Below are positions 38,352 through 46,543 of a DNA stretch of 64,000 bases, one piece after another. The stretch covers positions 1 to 64,000 of the forward strand of contig JAHCAZ010000003.1 in assembly GCA_019634615.1 (NCBI GenBank). Direction: 5' to 3'. This stretch comes from Opitutaceae bacterium (GTDB lineage: Bacteria > Verrucomicrobiota > Verrucomicrobiia > Opitutales > Opitutaceae). The notes beneath the pieces are model-generated. The model was given only the letters and a program-made list of their open reading frames with translations. It did not search any database and had not been told where the DNA came from. The position numbers and the translations under genes are program-made. Each line of letters starts with the position of its first letter. Position 1 is the first letter of the stretch.

Positions 38352-39248
38352 ATGCCTTCTCACTCACGCATCCTCATCACGTCGCTGCTCCTCGTTTCGG
38401 CGGCCCGCCTCGCGGCGGTGGTCGAAGTCGCGGCGGACGCGCCGGTCGTCTCACCGGTTCAATCCACGGCGCTCGCCAAGAGCTCCCTCGACATCGTCGC
38501 GCCGGTCATGCTGGCCGGTTCCGACAGTGCGTCGGCGGAATTCCAGAAGGCAGTGCTCCCGGACATCCTGAAGCTGGTGAACACGAACCTCAGCGAGACG
38601 CTGAACTTCGCCAAGCGCGGCTCGTTCTTCCTCGACCCGACCAAGCTGTTCCTGTCGACCGAGTCCACCGCCCGCGTGTACTTCATCGGGGAGGGTGCCG
38701 GCTACCACAATACGCTCGGGTTCAACACGCTGCTCGACGGCGAGAAGACGCCGGCGACGGCGCTGACGGCCGACTCCCAGGTGATCTTCCCCGACGCCTC
38801 GAGCACGGTCTCGACCTACAACGTCGCCGGCATCTCGGGCAAGCGCACCACCAAGGAGCCGCTCCTGCCCGGTGACTTCGTCGACCTCGGCACCTTCAAG
38901 TCCGGCACCACGCTCGACTTCTTCCTCATCGCCGACGGCGCCAACGGCGGCAAGAACGCCTACGCCGCGCCTGCCACGCGCAATCCCGACCGCCTCGACC
39001 ACGTGGTCGCCTTCGCGCTGCCGGACAGCCCGTACCTGATCATCGCCTTCGAGGACCTGCTCGGCGGCGGCGACAAGGACTACAACGACGTGATCTTCGC
39101 CCTCGATATCGGCCGCGCCAACATCCAGAACCTGATCTCGACGCCCGAGCCGCAGACCTGGGCCATCCTCGCCGGCTTCCTCGGCGTGCTCTTCATCCTC
39201 CACCGCAGGCAGCAGCAGCAGCTCGCCGTCGTCAAGGCCGACCGCTGA
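38352..39248 (+). CDS. PEP-CTERM protein with DUF4114-like domain
   Basis: A 298-residue exported protein and likely exosortase substrate. It has an N-terminal signal peptide (hydrophobic 'ILITSLLLVSAARLAA'). The central domain contains 'LIIAFEDLLGGGDKDYNDVIFAL', the acidic DUF4114-type calcium-like motif. The C terminus is a sorting signal: 'TPEPQTWAILAGFLGVLFIL' then an arginine cluster HRR. Start choice: ATG 38328 would lie over the candidate sigma54 promoter, so I take 38352. It lies 36 nt before the exosortase operon on the same strand and diverges from the activator. It probably ends up linked to or embedded in the exopolysaccharide. Confidence 0.88.
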   Translation: MPSHSRILITSLLLVSAARLAAVVEVAADAPVVSPVQSTALAKSSLDIVAPVMLAGSDSASAEFQKAVLPDILKLVNTNLSETLNFAKRGSFFLDPTKLFLSTESTARVYFIGEGAGYHNTLGFNTLLDGEKTPATALTADSQVIFPDASSTVSTYNVAGISGKRTTKEPLLPGDFVDLGTFKSGTTLDFFLIADGANGGKNAYAAPATRNPDRLDHVVAFALPDSPYLIIAFEDLLGGGDKDYNDVIFALDIGRANIQNLISTPEPQTWAILAGFLGVLFILHRRQQQQLAVVKADR

Positions 39249-39284
39249 TCGACCCCCTCTCCGCCCTCGCCAGCATCCCCGCCC

Positions 39285-41240
39285 ATGTCACGCCGCCGCC
39301 TCCTCACGGTCCTGGTCATCCTTCTGGCCGTGGGAGTGCTCGGAGTGGGGGCCGATGCCTGGCGCCGGCATATTATCGCCGCGCAACGTGAGAAGGTGCG
39401 CGCCGATGTCGAACAGCTGCTCGCCCGTAACCGGCTCCGCGAAGCCCGGGCGGGCGTGCAGCTCTTTTTGCGGCAGAACGCGCGCGGCCTGTCCGCAGCG
39501 GAACAGGCCGCGTGGACCCAGCTCGACGTCAGAGTGAGCGAGGCGCTGCGCGACGTCGCGCGCCTCATCTGGCTTTACGACCGCCAGCCCCGTTGCCTGG
39601 ACGGGCACGAGGAGGCGGCGCTGACCGTGCTGCGCGCCCTGGCCACGGCCGGCGCGAATCCCGCCGCGGAGCGCCTGCGCGCGCAATGGCGCGGCCGCGA
39701 GCGGCGGACCGCGCTCTGGCTGTGCTACGATGCCGACCGCCTGGCCGCCGCCGGCCAGCGCGACGAGGCGATCACCCTGCTCGAGGGCCGGACCTTCGCG
39801 GGGACCGAGGATTGTGCGCGGCTGATGCGCCTGGCGCTGCTGCGGCGCGACGATCCCGCGCAGGCCGCCGCGCTGCTGCAGCGCGCCTTCGCCGCCGACC
39901 CGCGCAATCCTGACCTTCGCACCTTCCGCGGCCAGTTGCTCGAGGCGGCCGGCCAGGCCGGCCTCGCCCGGGTCGAGTATGTCGCGGCCCTGGTCGCCAA
40001 GCCCGGCGACCCGCTGCTCCGCGACCAGCTGGCCGAGTTCTACCTCCGCACCGCCCGGATCGCCGAGGCCGTGCAGACCTGGCGGGACGGGCTCGGGCCC
40101 GAGATGCCCGACTTCCTGTGGTTCAAGTCCCTCTTTTGGGAACGCGTCGCGCTCCCACGTCCCGGTTCCGCGCCCGCCTGCCCGCCAGGCCCGTTGGAAC
40201 CGGCCGTCAATTTCCTGCGCCAGCTGCCGCCGTCGCGCTTCTTCGATGCGACGGCGTTCGCGTCGGTGCGGGATGGCGCCCGGCTCGCGGCGAGTCGCCA
40301 GGAGTTTTTCTGGCTGCAGCTGCTTCAGGACCTGGCCGACGGCCGCGAGGCCGCCGCGCTCGAGCGGCTCGAGACCCGCGGCTACCGGGGCCCCGCGTGG
40401 GACCCGGAGCTGGAAAGCATCCTGCGCATCGTGCTCAAGTTCCGGCTCCAGCAGCGCACGCCCGCCCCGGGCGACTTCGCCGTGCAGCCGCGCGCCGAAT
40501 CGCGCCATTTCCTGTTCGACCAGATCGAGCGCTGGGCGCGCTCGGCAGTGGAAGATACCTCGACGCTGCCGGCGGAGACGAAGGACTTCCTCACTGGACC
40601 GCAGGCCTTTGCCGGCATCTTCCTTGCCGCGGGCTGGGTCGAGGCGGGGCTGGGCCTCGCCGGCGACCGGCCGGCGCCGGCCGGCGCGCCCGAATGGTAC
40701 CGCTTTGCCGTCGCCCAGGGCCTGCGCCTGAACCGCGGCCCGGCGGAGGCCCTCGCCTTTCTGCAGGACCAGCCGCCCTCGCCGCTGCTCGACCTGGTGC
40801 GCGGCGAACTCCTGTTCGCGCTCCGGCGCGCTCCCGAGGCGGAGCAGGTGATGCGGCCGCTGGCCGGCCGCGCCGACGACACCGGCCTGCGGGCCGCGTG
40901 GCTCCTCGCCTCCCATGAACTCGGCCGCGGCGACGCCGCGGCCTGCGAGGCGCTGGTGACCGGCAACACCCGGCTGGCGGCGAGCCCGCGCGGCGCCGAG
41001 CTGCGCGCCCGGATGGCGCTGGCGCGCCGAGACCTCGCGGCGGCGACGCGGCATTACGAGGCGGCGGCGAACGACTCGCTCGAGGCGGGGATCTTCCTCT
41101 CGCGGCTGGCCTTCCAGCGCCGCGACTGGGCGGAGGCCCGGCGGCTGACCGAGGCGCTGGTCGCCAGGTATCCCGACGAGCTCACGCTGCAGGCCAACCT
41201 CGAGGCCATCACCCGCGCGGAGAAGGGCGGCGCGCCGTGA
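39285..41240 (+). CDS. Membrane-anchored TPR-rich protein of the exosortase operon
   Basis: A 651-residue protein with one N-terminal membrane helix (about 6-23, 'LLTVLVILLAVGVLGVGA') and a long stretch of TPR-like helical hairpins. Clear ones lie at about 190-270 ('DPAQAAALLQRAFAADPRNPDLRTFRGQLLEAAGQ') and 575-650 ('RRDLAAATRHYEAAAND'). TPR arrays act as protein-binding scaffolds; here probably in the periplasm for export or sorting. The exosortase gene starts with GTG inside this gene's TGA stop (GTGA), so the two are translationally coupled. No enzyme motif is seen. Confidence 0.82.
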   Translation: MSRRRLLTVLVILLAVGVLGVGADAWRRHIIAAQREKVRADVEQLLARNRLREARAGVQLFLRQNARGLSAAEQAAWTQLDVRVSEALRDVARLIWLYDRQPRCLDGHEEAALTVLRALATAGANPAAERLRAQWRGRERRTALWLCYDADRLAAAGQRDEAITLLEGRTFAGTEDCARLMRLALLRRDDPAQAAALLQRAFAADPRNPDLRTFRGQLLEAAGQAGLARVEYVAALVAKPGDPLLRDQLAEFYLRTARIAEAVQTWRDGLGPEMPDFLWFKSLFWERVALPRPGSAPACPPGPLEPAVNFLRQLPPSRFFDATAFASVRDGARLAASRQEFFWLQLLQDLADGREAAALERLETRGYRGPAWDPELESILRIVLKFRLQQRTPAPGDFAVQPRAESRHFLFDQIERWARSAVEDTSTLPAETKDFLTGPQAFAGIFLAAGWVEAGLGLAGDRPAPAGAPEWYRFAVAQGLRLNRGPAEALAFLQDQPPSPLLDLVRGELLFALRRAPEAEQVMRPLAGRADDTGLRAAWLLASHELGRGDAAACEALVTGNTRLAASPRGAELRARMALARRDLAAATRHYEAAANDSLEAGIFLSRLAFQRRDWAEARRLTEALVARYPDELTLQANLEAITRAEKGGAP

Positions 41241-42040
41241 ACCCGCGCCGGCTCGTGGTCCTCGCGCTGGCCGTGCTCACCGCGGCGTTCGTCTGGCTGC
41301 GCGACCTTTCCTGGTGGGCCGAATCCCCCGACGCGCTCTCGCTGCTCGCGGGCGTCGGCCTCTACGCGTGGTTCGGCCAGCCCTGGCGCTGGCGGGCCGA
41401 GGCCCGGCCCCTGGCCGTCGGCGTGGTCGCGGCGGGCCTCGGGCTCTTCCTCGTCGGCAGCCTGACCGACGCGACGCTGCTCCTGGCCCTGGGCTGGTGC
41501 GTGGCGTGGCAGGCGTGGCTCGCGGCCGAACTCGCGGAGGACGCCCCCGCGGCCGGCCCGCGGCTCGTCGCGCTGCTGTTCTGCGCGTTCCCGTGGGTCG
41601 CCGTCGGCGGCCAGTCGATCGGCTGGTGGTTCCGCTACAGCGGTGCGGCCGCGACCGAGCTCTTCTTCCGGCTCACCGGCCTCGCGGTGGACCGCGAGGG
41701 CACCTTCCTCCTCGTGCAAGGCCAGCCGCTGTCGGTGGATCCCGCGTGCGCCGGCCTCAACGTCCTGCAGGCGATGCTGCTGGCCGGCGTGGTGCTCGCC
41801 CAGCTCAAGCTGACCCCGGTGCGCTGGTACTGGACCGGCCTCGCGTTGCTGGTGCCGCTGGCCTGGCTCGCCAACACCGTGCGCATCGTGACTCTCGGCG
41901 TGGCCGGCGTGACCTTCGGGGCGGACGCGGCGCGGGGCTGGTTCCATCACTGGGGCGGCTGGACTGTGCTGTGCCTGATGTTCGCGCTGACCTACGCCAC
42001 CTTCGCCGGCCTGGCGCGGCTGGCGGCCCGGAAGCCATGA
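41237..42040 (+). CDS. Exosortase/archaeosortase family transpeptidase
   Basis: Integral membrane cysteine transpeptidase of 267 residues with about eight helices. The catalytic set is present: Cys171 in 'DPACAGLN', Arg216 in 'LANTVRIV', and His237/238 in 'WFHHWGGW'. Exosortases cut PEP-CTERM signals and transfer the protein to a cell-surface acceptor. The clear in-window substrate is the PEP-CTERM protein at 38352. EpsI is encoded separately downstream rather than fused. The subfamily (Xrt type) cannot be set by eye. It starts with GTG. Confidence 0.92.
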   Translation: MNPRRLVVLALAVLTAAFVWLRDLSWWAESPDALSLLAGVGLYAWFGQPWRWRAEARPLAVGVVAAGLGLFLVGSLTDATLLLALGWCVAWQAWLAAELAEDAPAAGPRLVALLFCAFPWVAVGGQSIGWWFRYSGAAATELFFRLTGLAVDREGTFLLVQGQPLSVDPACAGLNVLQAMLLAGVVLAQLKLTPVRWYWTGLALLVPLAWLANTVRIVTLGVAGVTFGADAARGWFHHWGGWTVLCLMFALTYATFAGLARLAARKP

Positions 42041-42507
42041 ACCCGCCGTTCCGTTCCGCGGCGGCCGCGGGGCTCGCGGTCTGCGGCCTCACCGCCCTCG
42101 GGGCGCATCCGCTCGTCGCGGCCTGGCGCCATTCACCCTACGACGCATGGGGCTGGGTCGCCCTCCTGCTCTGGCTTGCGCCGTTGCTGCGGTGGCGCGG
42201 CGAGCCCGTGGCCGGCTGGAGTTACGCGGGCCTCGCCCTCGGCCTGCTGGGCCAGTTGGTCGAGCTGAACGCCCTCAAGTACGCCGCCTTCGCGACCGCC
42301 GTGGCGGCGTTCGGCCCGGCGCGGCGGTGGCGGGGCTGGGCCTGGTGGCTCTGCGCCGCCGCCTGGTTCCCCGTGCTGGGCTGGATGCTCGCGCCGTACC
42401 TTTCCGCCGCCGTCGTGCCGTGGCTGCGGCTCGGCGTCGCGCTGCTCGGGGCCGCGGCGGCATGGTCCGTCCCGCGGGCCGCGGTCCGGCGCGACCCCGT
42501 CCCATGA
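42037..42507 (+). CDS. Small integral membrane protein of the exosortase operon
   Basis: A 156-residue protein with four to five hydrophobic stretches (for example 'AAAAGLAVCGLTALGA', 'WGWVALLLWLAPLL', 'WLRLGVALLGAAAAW') and no motif that I recognise. It overlaps the exosortase stop and the epsI-like start (ATGA both times), so it is tightly tied to the sorting system. It could be an accessory subunit or a chaperone of the exosortase. The sequence is dominated by Ala, Trp and Leu. Confidence 0.75.
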   Translation: MNPPFRSAAAAGLAVCGLTALGAHPLVAAWRHSPYDAWGWVALLLWLAPLLRWRGEPVAGWSYAGLALGLLGQLVELNALKYAAFATAVAAFGPARRWRGWAWWLCAAAWFPVLGWMLAPYLSAAVVPWLRLGVALLGAAAAWSVPRAAVRRDPVP

Positions 42508-43094
42508 ATGCCCGGAAATCCTCCCGCCTGCTGTGGGTCGCGATCGGCGTCGCGCTCGGGCTCGCCGGCCTGTGGCAGTTCTTCCCCCTGGCCGATGCAT
42601 CGGCCAGGCTGGACCGCCTGCCGGAGAAGGGCCTGTTCTTCGACTCGCGGCCGATGCCGCTGTCGGCGGCCGAGCGCGAGATCTTCGGCGCGGCGCGCGT
42701 GGAGAAGCGACTCCTGCGCGTGCGCGGCCGGGCCTACGCCCTCACCGTGGTCGACGGTACGCGCAACCGGCACGCGATCCACGACCCGGCCTACTGCTTC
42801 CGCGGCGCCGGCTGGGAGATCCGCGCCGGCGCGGACATCGGCCTGCCCCACGGCGAGACGCGGGCCGTCTCGCTGCGGCAGGGCGCGCGGGAGGCCGAGG
42901 CCCTGTACTGGTTCAGCGACGGCCGGCAGGCCTTCGCGTCGGCGACGCGCTACTGGCTCCTCACCACCCTGCGCCGGCTCACGCTCGGGCGCAGCGGCGC
43001 CGAGCCGGTGCTGGTCATCCTCATCCCCGTCGACGAGCGGGCGCCGGACTGGAACACGGTCATCGCCGTCTGCCCCGAGCTCACGCAGCTCTGA
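42504..43094 (+). CDS. EpsI-like exosortase-associated protein
   Basis: A 196-residue protein with an N-terminal membrane anchor or signal (about 10-26). It contains 'RHAIHDPAYCFRGAGWEI', corresponding to the conserved H-x-P-x-x-C-x-x-x-A-G-W segment of EpsI/DUF3485 proteins. EpsI domains are often fused to exosortase C termini or encoded next door, and act with it at the outer face of the inner membrane. Here it is a separate last gene of the four-gene operon. The catalytic role, if any, is unknown. Confidence 0.85.
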   Translation: MNARKSSRLLWVAIGVALGLAGLWQFFPLADASARLDRLPEKGLFFDSRPMPLSAAEREIFGAARVEKRLLRVRGRAYALTVVDGTRNRHAIHDPAYCFRGAGWEIRAGADIGLPHGETRAVSLRQGAREAEALYWFSDGRQAFASATRYWLLTTLRRLTLGRSGAEPVLVILIPVDERAPDWNTVIAVCPELTQL

Positions 43095-43097
43095 CCA

Positions 43098-43114
43098 GCG
43101 CGGACGGTCCGCGC
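43098..43114. terminator. GC-rich hairpin between convergent genes
   Basis: GCGCGGAC and GTCCGCGC form a perfect palindrome with a 1-nt centre, folding as a 6-bp stem with a 5-nt loop. It fills the gap between the convergent EpsI-like and nucleotidyltransferase-like stops. No T-run follows, so termination is only suggested. Confidence 0.4.
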
Positions 43115-43115
43115 G

Positions 43116-44240
43116 TCAATTGTAGTGCACCCACCAGCGCCGAAACGCGGATTCCAGCGCGGCCGTCTCCGGCGCGCAGCCCAGCAGGCCGGCGGCCAGC
43201 CGGCGGCCGGCGTCGTCGTTCGCGAGCAACGGGCCGAGGCAGCGCTGCAGCGCGGCGCGGGGGTAATCCGTCCAGCCGGGCAGGGCGCCGCCGCGCCGCA
43301 GCCGGTCGCGCAAGTGCAGCAGCACGTTGCGTGCGGCGGAGAACTCCGGCAGCAAGCGGCCGCTGGCCGTCGCGTAGGCGGTGGCGTCCGGGAAGGTGCG
43401 CCCGAGCCGCAGGCCCTCGGCCCAGAGGAAGACCTCACGCCACGCCGTCGCGAGCTGCGCCTGCGCGGCGCCGAGGGCGGCGGCCTCCGGGTGCCGGTGA
43501 CGCGGGTGCAGCTTGAACTCCACGCCCTCGCGGTGCCAGTCCCGCAGCTGCGCCCAGCCCGGCGGCACCCGGCCGAGCGGGCCGGCAAGGCGCGCGGCCC
43601 GCTCGCGGCACGAGCCGTGGTGGCGGCCGTTGAGCGCCAGCACCGCGTCCGCGAGGGCCAGGCGGCACTTCGCGTGGTTGCGCTCGACGAAGCCGTCGTG
43701 GACGCGGCTGTCGCCGCGCGCGAGGGCGCACTGCGCATAGAACAGGCCCGCGCCGCGGTTGAACAGCAGCCGCGTCGCCTCGTGCGCGGGGATGCGCGTT
43801 GGATCGCCGAGGCGCGGGGCGAGTCCCGGCAGGAACGCGGCGTCACCCCAGACGAAGCGGTGGCCCGCGACGAGGTCGCAGTAGAACATGCTTGGCGCGG
43901 CTGCGGCGAGGGCGGGCGCGGCGAGAACCTTGAACTCCACCTCGATGCCGACCGCGGTCTCGCCGCGGTGCGCCTCGGCGGCGGCCCAGGCGCGCGCGGG
44001 GTCGGCGGCCCGGGGCTGCACCACGAGGTAGAACTCGAGGTCGTTGTAGAGCGTTGGTTCCGCGTCGGGCGTGGCGCGGAAGATGCCGCCCTCGCCGCGG
44101 CCGTAGCCGCCGCCGAGGGCCAGCACCGTGACCGCCGGGGCGAAGGGCGCGGCCGCGAGGCGTTCGGCCAGCGCGGCCAGGTAGGCGTCGAGGCGGGCGG
44201 AGAGCGCCGGCGCGGAGTCGGGGAAGTAGGACTCCGCCAT
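43116..44240 (-). CDS. Nucleotidyltransferase-fold protein of unknown function
   Basis: A 374-residue cytoplasmic protein. The N terminus has 'LALGGGYGRGEGGIF' followed by 'LYNDLEFYLVV' (a G-G..., D-x-E pattern) and later 'GIEVEFKVL'. This is the order of catalytic acids in the DNA polymerase beta-like nucleotidyltransferase superfamily. The rest is helical ('LLFNRGAGLFYAQCALARGD'), with no named domain. Its place in the exopolysaccharide locus, 6 nt after the STAS gene on the same strand, hints at transfer of a nucleotidyl or phosphoryl group to a regulator or sugar, but the role is unknown. Confidence 0.7.
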   Translation of the reverse strand: MAESYFPDSAPALSARLDAYLAALAERLAAAPFAPAVTVLALGGGYGRGEGGIFRATPDAEPTLYNDLEFYLVVQPRAADPARAWAAAEAHRGETAVGIEVEFKVLAAPALAAAAPSMFYCDLVAGHRFVWGDAAFLPGLAPRLGDPTRIPAHEATRLLFNRGAGLFYAQCALARGDSRVHDGFVERNHAKCRLALADAVLALNGRHHGSCRERAARLAGPLGRVPPGWAQLRDWHREGVEFKLHPRHRHPEAAALGAAQAQLATAWREVFLWAEGLRLGRTFPDATAYATASGRLLPEFSAARNVLLHLRDRLRRGGALPGWTDYPRAALQRCLGPLLANDDAGRRLAAGLLGCAPETAALESAFRRWWVHYN

Positions 44241-44246
44241 GCGGCG

Positions 44247-44579
44247 TCAGGCCTGGATCTCGAAGATCCGGTGCAGCCGGAGCAGCTCGATCACGGACTG
44301 CACCGTCGGCTTCAGCCGCGCAAGTTTCACCGAGGCCTGGCCCGGCGGCAGTTTCTTGTAGAGGCTCAGCAGGGCGCCGACGCCCGAGCTGTCGATGAAC
44401 TCGACCGCATCGAGGTCGATGGCCACCGAGGCGACCGCGGGGCTCCACGCGGCATCGCATTCCTGCTTGAAGTCCCGGGCCCCGGCGGCATCGAGGCGCT
44501 TGGCCTTGACCGTGATGCGGAGGGCGCCGGCTTGCGTTTGCGTGTCGGTGATGCGTCCCATAGGTGAATTTCGGTGCAT
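44247..44579 (-). CDS. Stand-alone STAS protein (anti-sigma factor antagonist type)
   Basis: A 110-residue single STAS domain. 'VAIDLDAVEFIDSSGVGALLSLYKKL' carries the serine (Ser64 counted from ATG 44579) that SpoIIAB/RsbW-type kinases phosphorylate. An alternative start at 44561 would remove six residues; neither has a good ribosome site. It diverges from the glycosyltransferase operon containing an RsbW/RsbU-like fusion protein (47739-49457), which is the natural partner. It may compete with the two STAS domains fused to the WecG-type enzyme. Confidence 0.9.
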   Translation of the reverse strand: MHRNSPMGRITDTQTQAGALRITVKAKRLDAAGARDFKQECDAAWSPAVASVAIDLDAVEFIDSSGVGALLSLYKKLPPGQASVKLARLKPTVQSVIELLRLHRIFEIQA

Positions 44580-44621
44580 GCTACGGGTCCGCCCTGTAAA
44601 ACCAACACAATACTATCCCCG

Positions 44622-45812
44622 ATGAACCTGTTGTACGTCCACGAATCGCTCGGCAGCCTGGGCGGGGCCGAGGCCAACGTGCACATCACCGCGACCGAGC
44701 TGAAGCGCCGCGGGCACCGGGTCGGCCTGCTCACGCAGCGCCCCACCGGGAAGAACGAGGCGGCGTGGCACGAGCTCTTCGGCGCCGACATCTTCTGGGA
44801 CGGCCGCGACGCCTGGCCGGAGGTGCTCGCGCGGTTCGACCCGGCGGTCGTGTACATGCACAAGTGGGAGAACCTCGACGCGATGGAGGCGATGCTCGCC
44901 TCGGGCCGGCCGCTGGTCCGCATGGTGCACGACCACGACATCTACTGCCTGCGCAGCTACAAGTACCACCCGGTCTCCCGCCGCATCTGCACGCGGCCCG
45001 CGGGTTGGCACTGTGTGTTCCCCTGCCTCGCGCCGCTCAAGCGCAACCGCGGGCCAGGCCTGCCCGTCAAGTGGGTCAGCTACTTCGCGAAGCTCCGCGA
45101 GATCGCGCTCGTGCGCCGGTTCCGCCGGCACCTCGTCGTGACCGAGTACATGCGGCACGAGCTCGAGATCAACGGCTTCGACCCCGCCCGCATCGAGATC
45201 TTCCCGCCCGTGCCGCGGCCGGTGCCGCCGCTGACGCCGTCGTTCTCCGACCGCAACCTCCTCATCTACGCCGGGCAGCTGATCCGCGGGAAGGGCGTGG
45301 ACGTGCTGCTGCGCGCCATGGCCCGGGTGCGCACGAAGTTCGAGCTCATCATCCTCGGGGACGGCAGCCACAAGGCGGACTGCGAGCAGCTGGCGCGCCG
45401 GCTCGGGCTCGCCGACCGCGTGACCTTCAAGGGCTTCATCCCGCAGGCGGAGCTGCAGGCCTACTACCGCGACGCCTCCGGCGTGCTGATCTCGTCGCTC
45501 TGGCCCGAGCCGATCGCGACGATCGGGCTCGAGGTGATGCGCTTCGGGCTGCCGGTGGTGGCCTTCGACGCGGGCGGCATCAAAGACTGGTTGAAGGATG
45601 GCGCGACTGGGTATTTGGTGCCCTGGATGAACATCGACGCCTACGCCCGGCGGGTGGAGGACCTGCTGGCCGACAAGGCCCGCGCCCGCGCGTTCGGCGA
45701 GGCGGGCCGGCGGTTCGTCTCGGAGCACTACGATTTCGACCGCTACCTCGCCGCGCTGGAGGCGTTGTTCGCCCGTGTCGCCGCCGAGCCGGCCGGTCCC
45801 GCCCGCCTATGA
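44622..45812 (+). CDS. Glycosyltransferase family 4
   Basis: GT-B transferase of 396 residues. The N terminus 'LLYVHESLGSLGGAEANVHITATELKRRGHRVGLLT' is the acceptor domain. The donor domain starts 'LLIYAGQLIRGKGVDVLLRAMARV', and 'SSLWPEPIATIGLEVMRFGLPVVAFDAGGIKDWL' contains the E-x7-E signature. A cysteine-rich insert ('RRICTRPAGWHCVFPCLAPLKRN') resembles that of other family members. It starts the six-gene operon reaching to 50976. The donor is unknown. Confidence 0.92.
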   Translation: MNLLYVHESLGSLGGAEANVHITATELKRRGHRVGLLTQRPTGKNEAAWHELFGADIFWDGRDAWPEVLARFDPAVVYMHKWENLDAMEAMLASGRPLVRMVHDHDIYCLRSYKYHPVSRRICTRPAGWHCVFPCLAPLKRNRGPGLPVKWVSYFAKLREIALVRRFRRHLVVTEYMRHELEINGFDPARIEIFPPVPRPVPPLTPSFSDRNLLIYAGQLIRGKGVDVLLRAMARVRTKFELIILGDGSHKADCEQLARRLGLADRVTFKGFIPQAELQAYYRDASGVLISSLWPEPIATIGLEVMRFGLPVVAFDAGGIKDWLKDGATGYLVPWMNIDAYARRVEDLLADKARARAFGEAGRRFVSEHYDFDRYLAALEALFARVAAEPAGPARL

Positions 45813-46543
45813 GCCGCCGCCTGACGCCAGAGGACAAGGAACTCGCCGCCCACTGGGAGGCCGCGGCCACCCCGGGCGGCCGTGCGCGGCTCGCGCTGCG
45901 GTTCTGGTGGAAACGCCTCGTCTGGCGCGTCGTCGTCGGGGGCACGCTCGCGCTCAAGCGGGTGCTCGACGTCGTGGTGTCCGCCTGCGCGCTGCTCGGC
46001 CTCCTGCCCGTCTTCCTCGCGACCGCGCTGCTGATCAAGCTCGAGGACCGCGGCCCGCTGTTCTTCCGGCAGACCCGCGTCGGGCGCGGTGGCCGGCCCT
46101 TCGGCATGTGGAAGTTCCGCTCGATGGTGGTCAACGCCGACCAGATCAAGGACCAGCTCCTCGCGAAGAACGAGATGCAGGGCGGCGTCACCTTCAAGAT
46201 GAAGAACGACCCGCGCGTGACGCGCGTCGGCCGCTTCATCCGCCGGTACTCGGTGGACGAGCTGCCGCAGTTCTGGAACGTGCTGGTCGGCGACATGGCG
46301 CTGGTCGGCCCGCGCCCGCCCGTGCCGCGGGAGGTCGCCGTGTACTCGGTCGAGGACCGCCAGCGGCTGCTGGCCAAGCCCGGCCTCACTTGTTTCTGGC
46401 AGGTGGGGGGGCGCAGCAACATTGACTTCGCCGGGCAGGTGCAGCTCGACCTCGCCTACATCCGCTCGGAAAGTGTCTGGCTCGATTTCAAGCTGCTCCT
46501 GCAGACTGTCCCTGCGGTGCTGTTCGGAAAGGGGGCGTTTTGA
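45809..46543 (+). CDS. Bacterial sugar transferase (polyprenyl-phosphate glycosyl-1-phosphate type)
   Basis: A 244-residue initiating transferase. A hydrophobic segment (about 48-72, 'VLDVVVSACALLGLLPVFLATALLI') anchors it. The catalytic core has 'DRGPLFFRQTRVGRGGRPFGMWKFRSM', 'RVGRFIRRYSVDELPQFWNVLVGDMALVGPRP' with the D-E pair, and 'KPGLTCFWQVGGRSNI'. It loads the first sugar phosphate onto undecaprenyl phosphate to start the repeat unit. It is the short PssY/WbaP-C type with no extra N-terminal helices. It overlaps both neighbours. Confidence 0.93.
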   Translation: MSRRLTPEDKELAAHWEAAATPGGRARLALRFWWKRLVWRVVVGGTLALKRVLDVVVSACALLGLLPVFLATALLIKLEDRGPLFFRQTRVGRGGRPFGMWKFRSMVVNADQIKDQLLAKNEMQGGVTFKMKNDPRVTRVGRFIRRYSVDELPQFWNVLVGDMALVGPRPPVPREVAVYSVEDRQRLLAKPGLTCFWQVGGRSNIDFAGQVQLDLAYIRSESVWLDFKLLLQTVPAVLFGKGAF

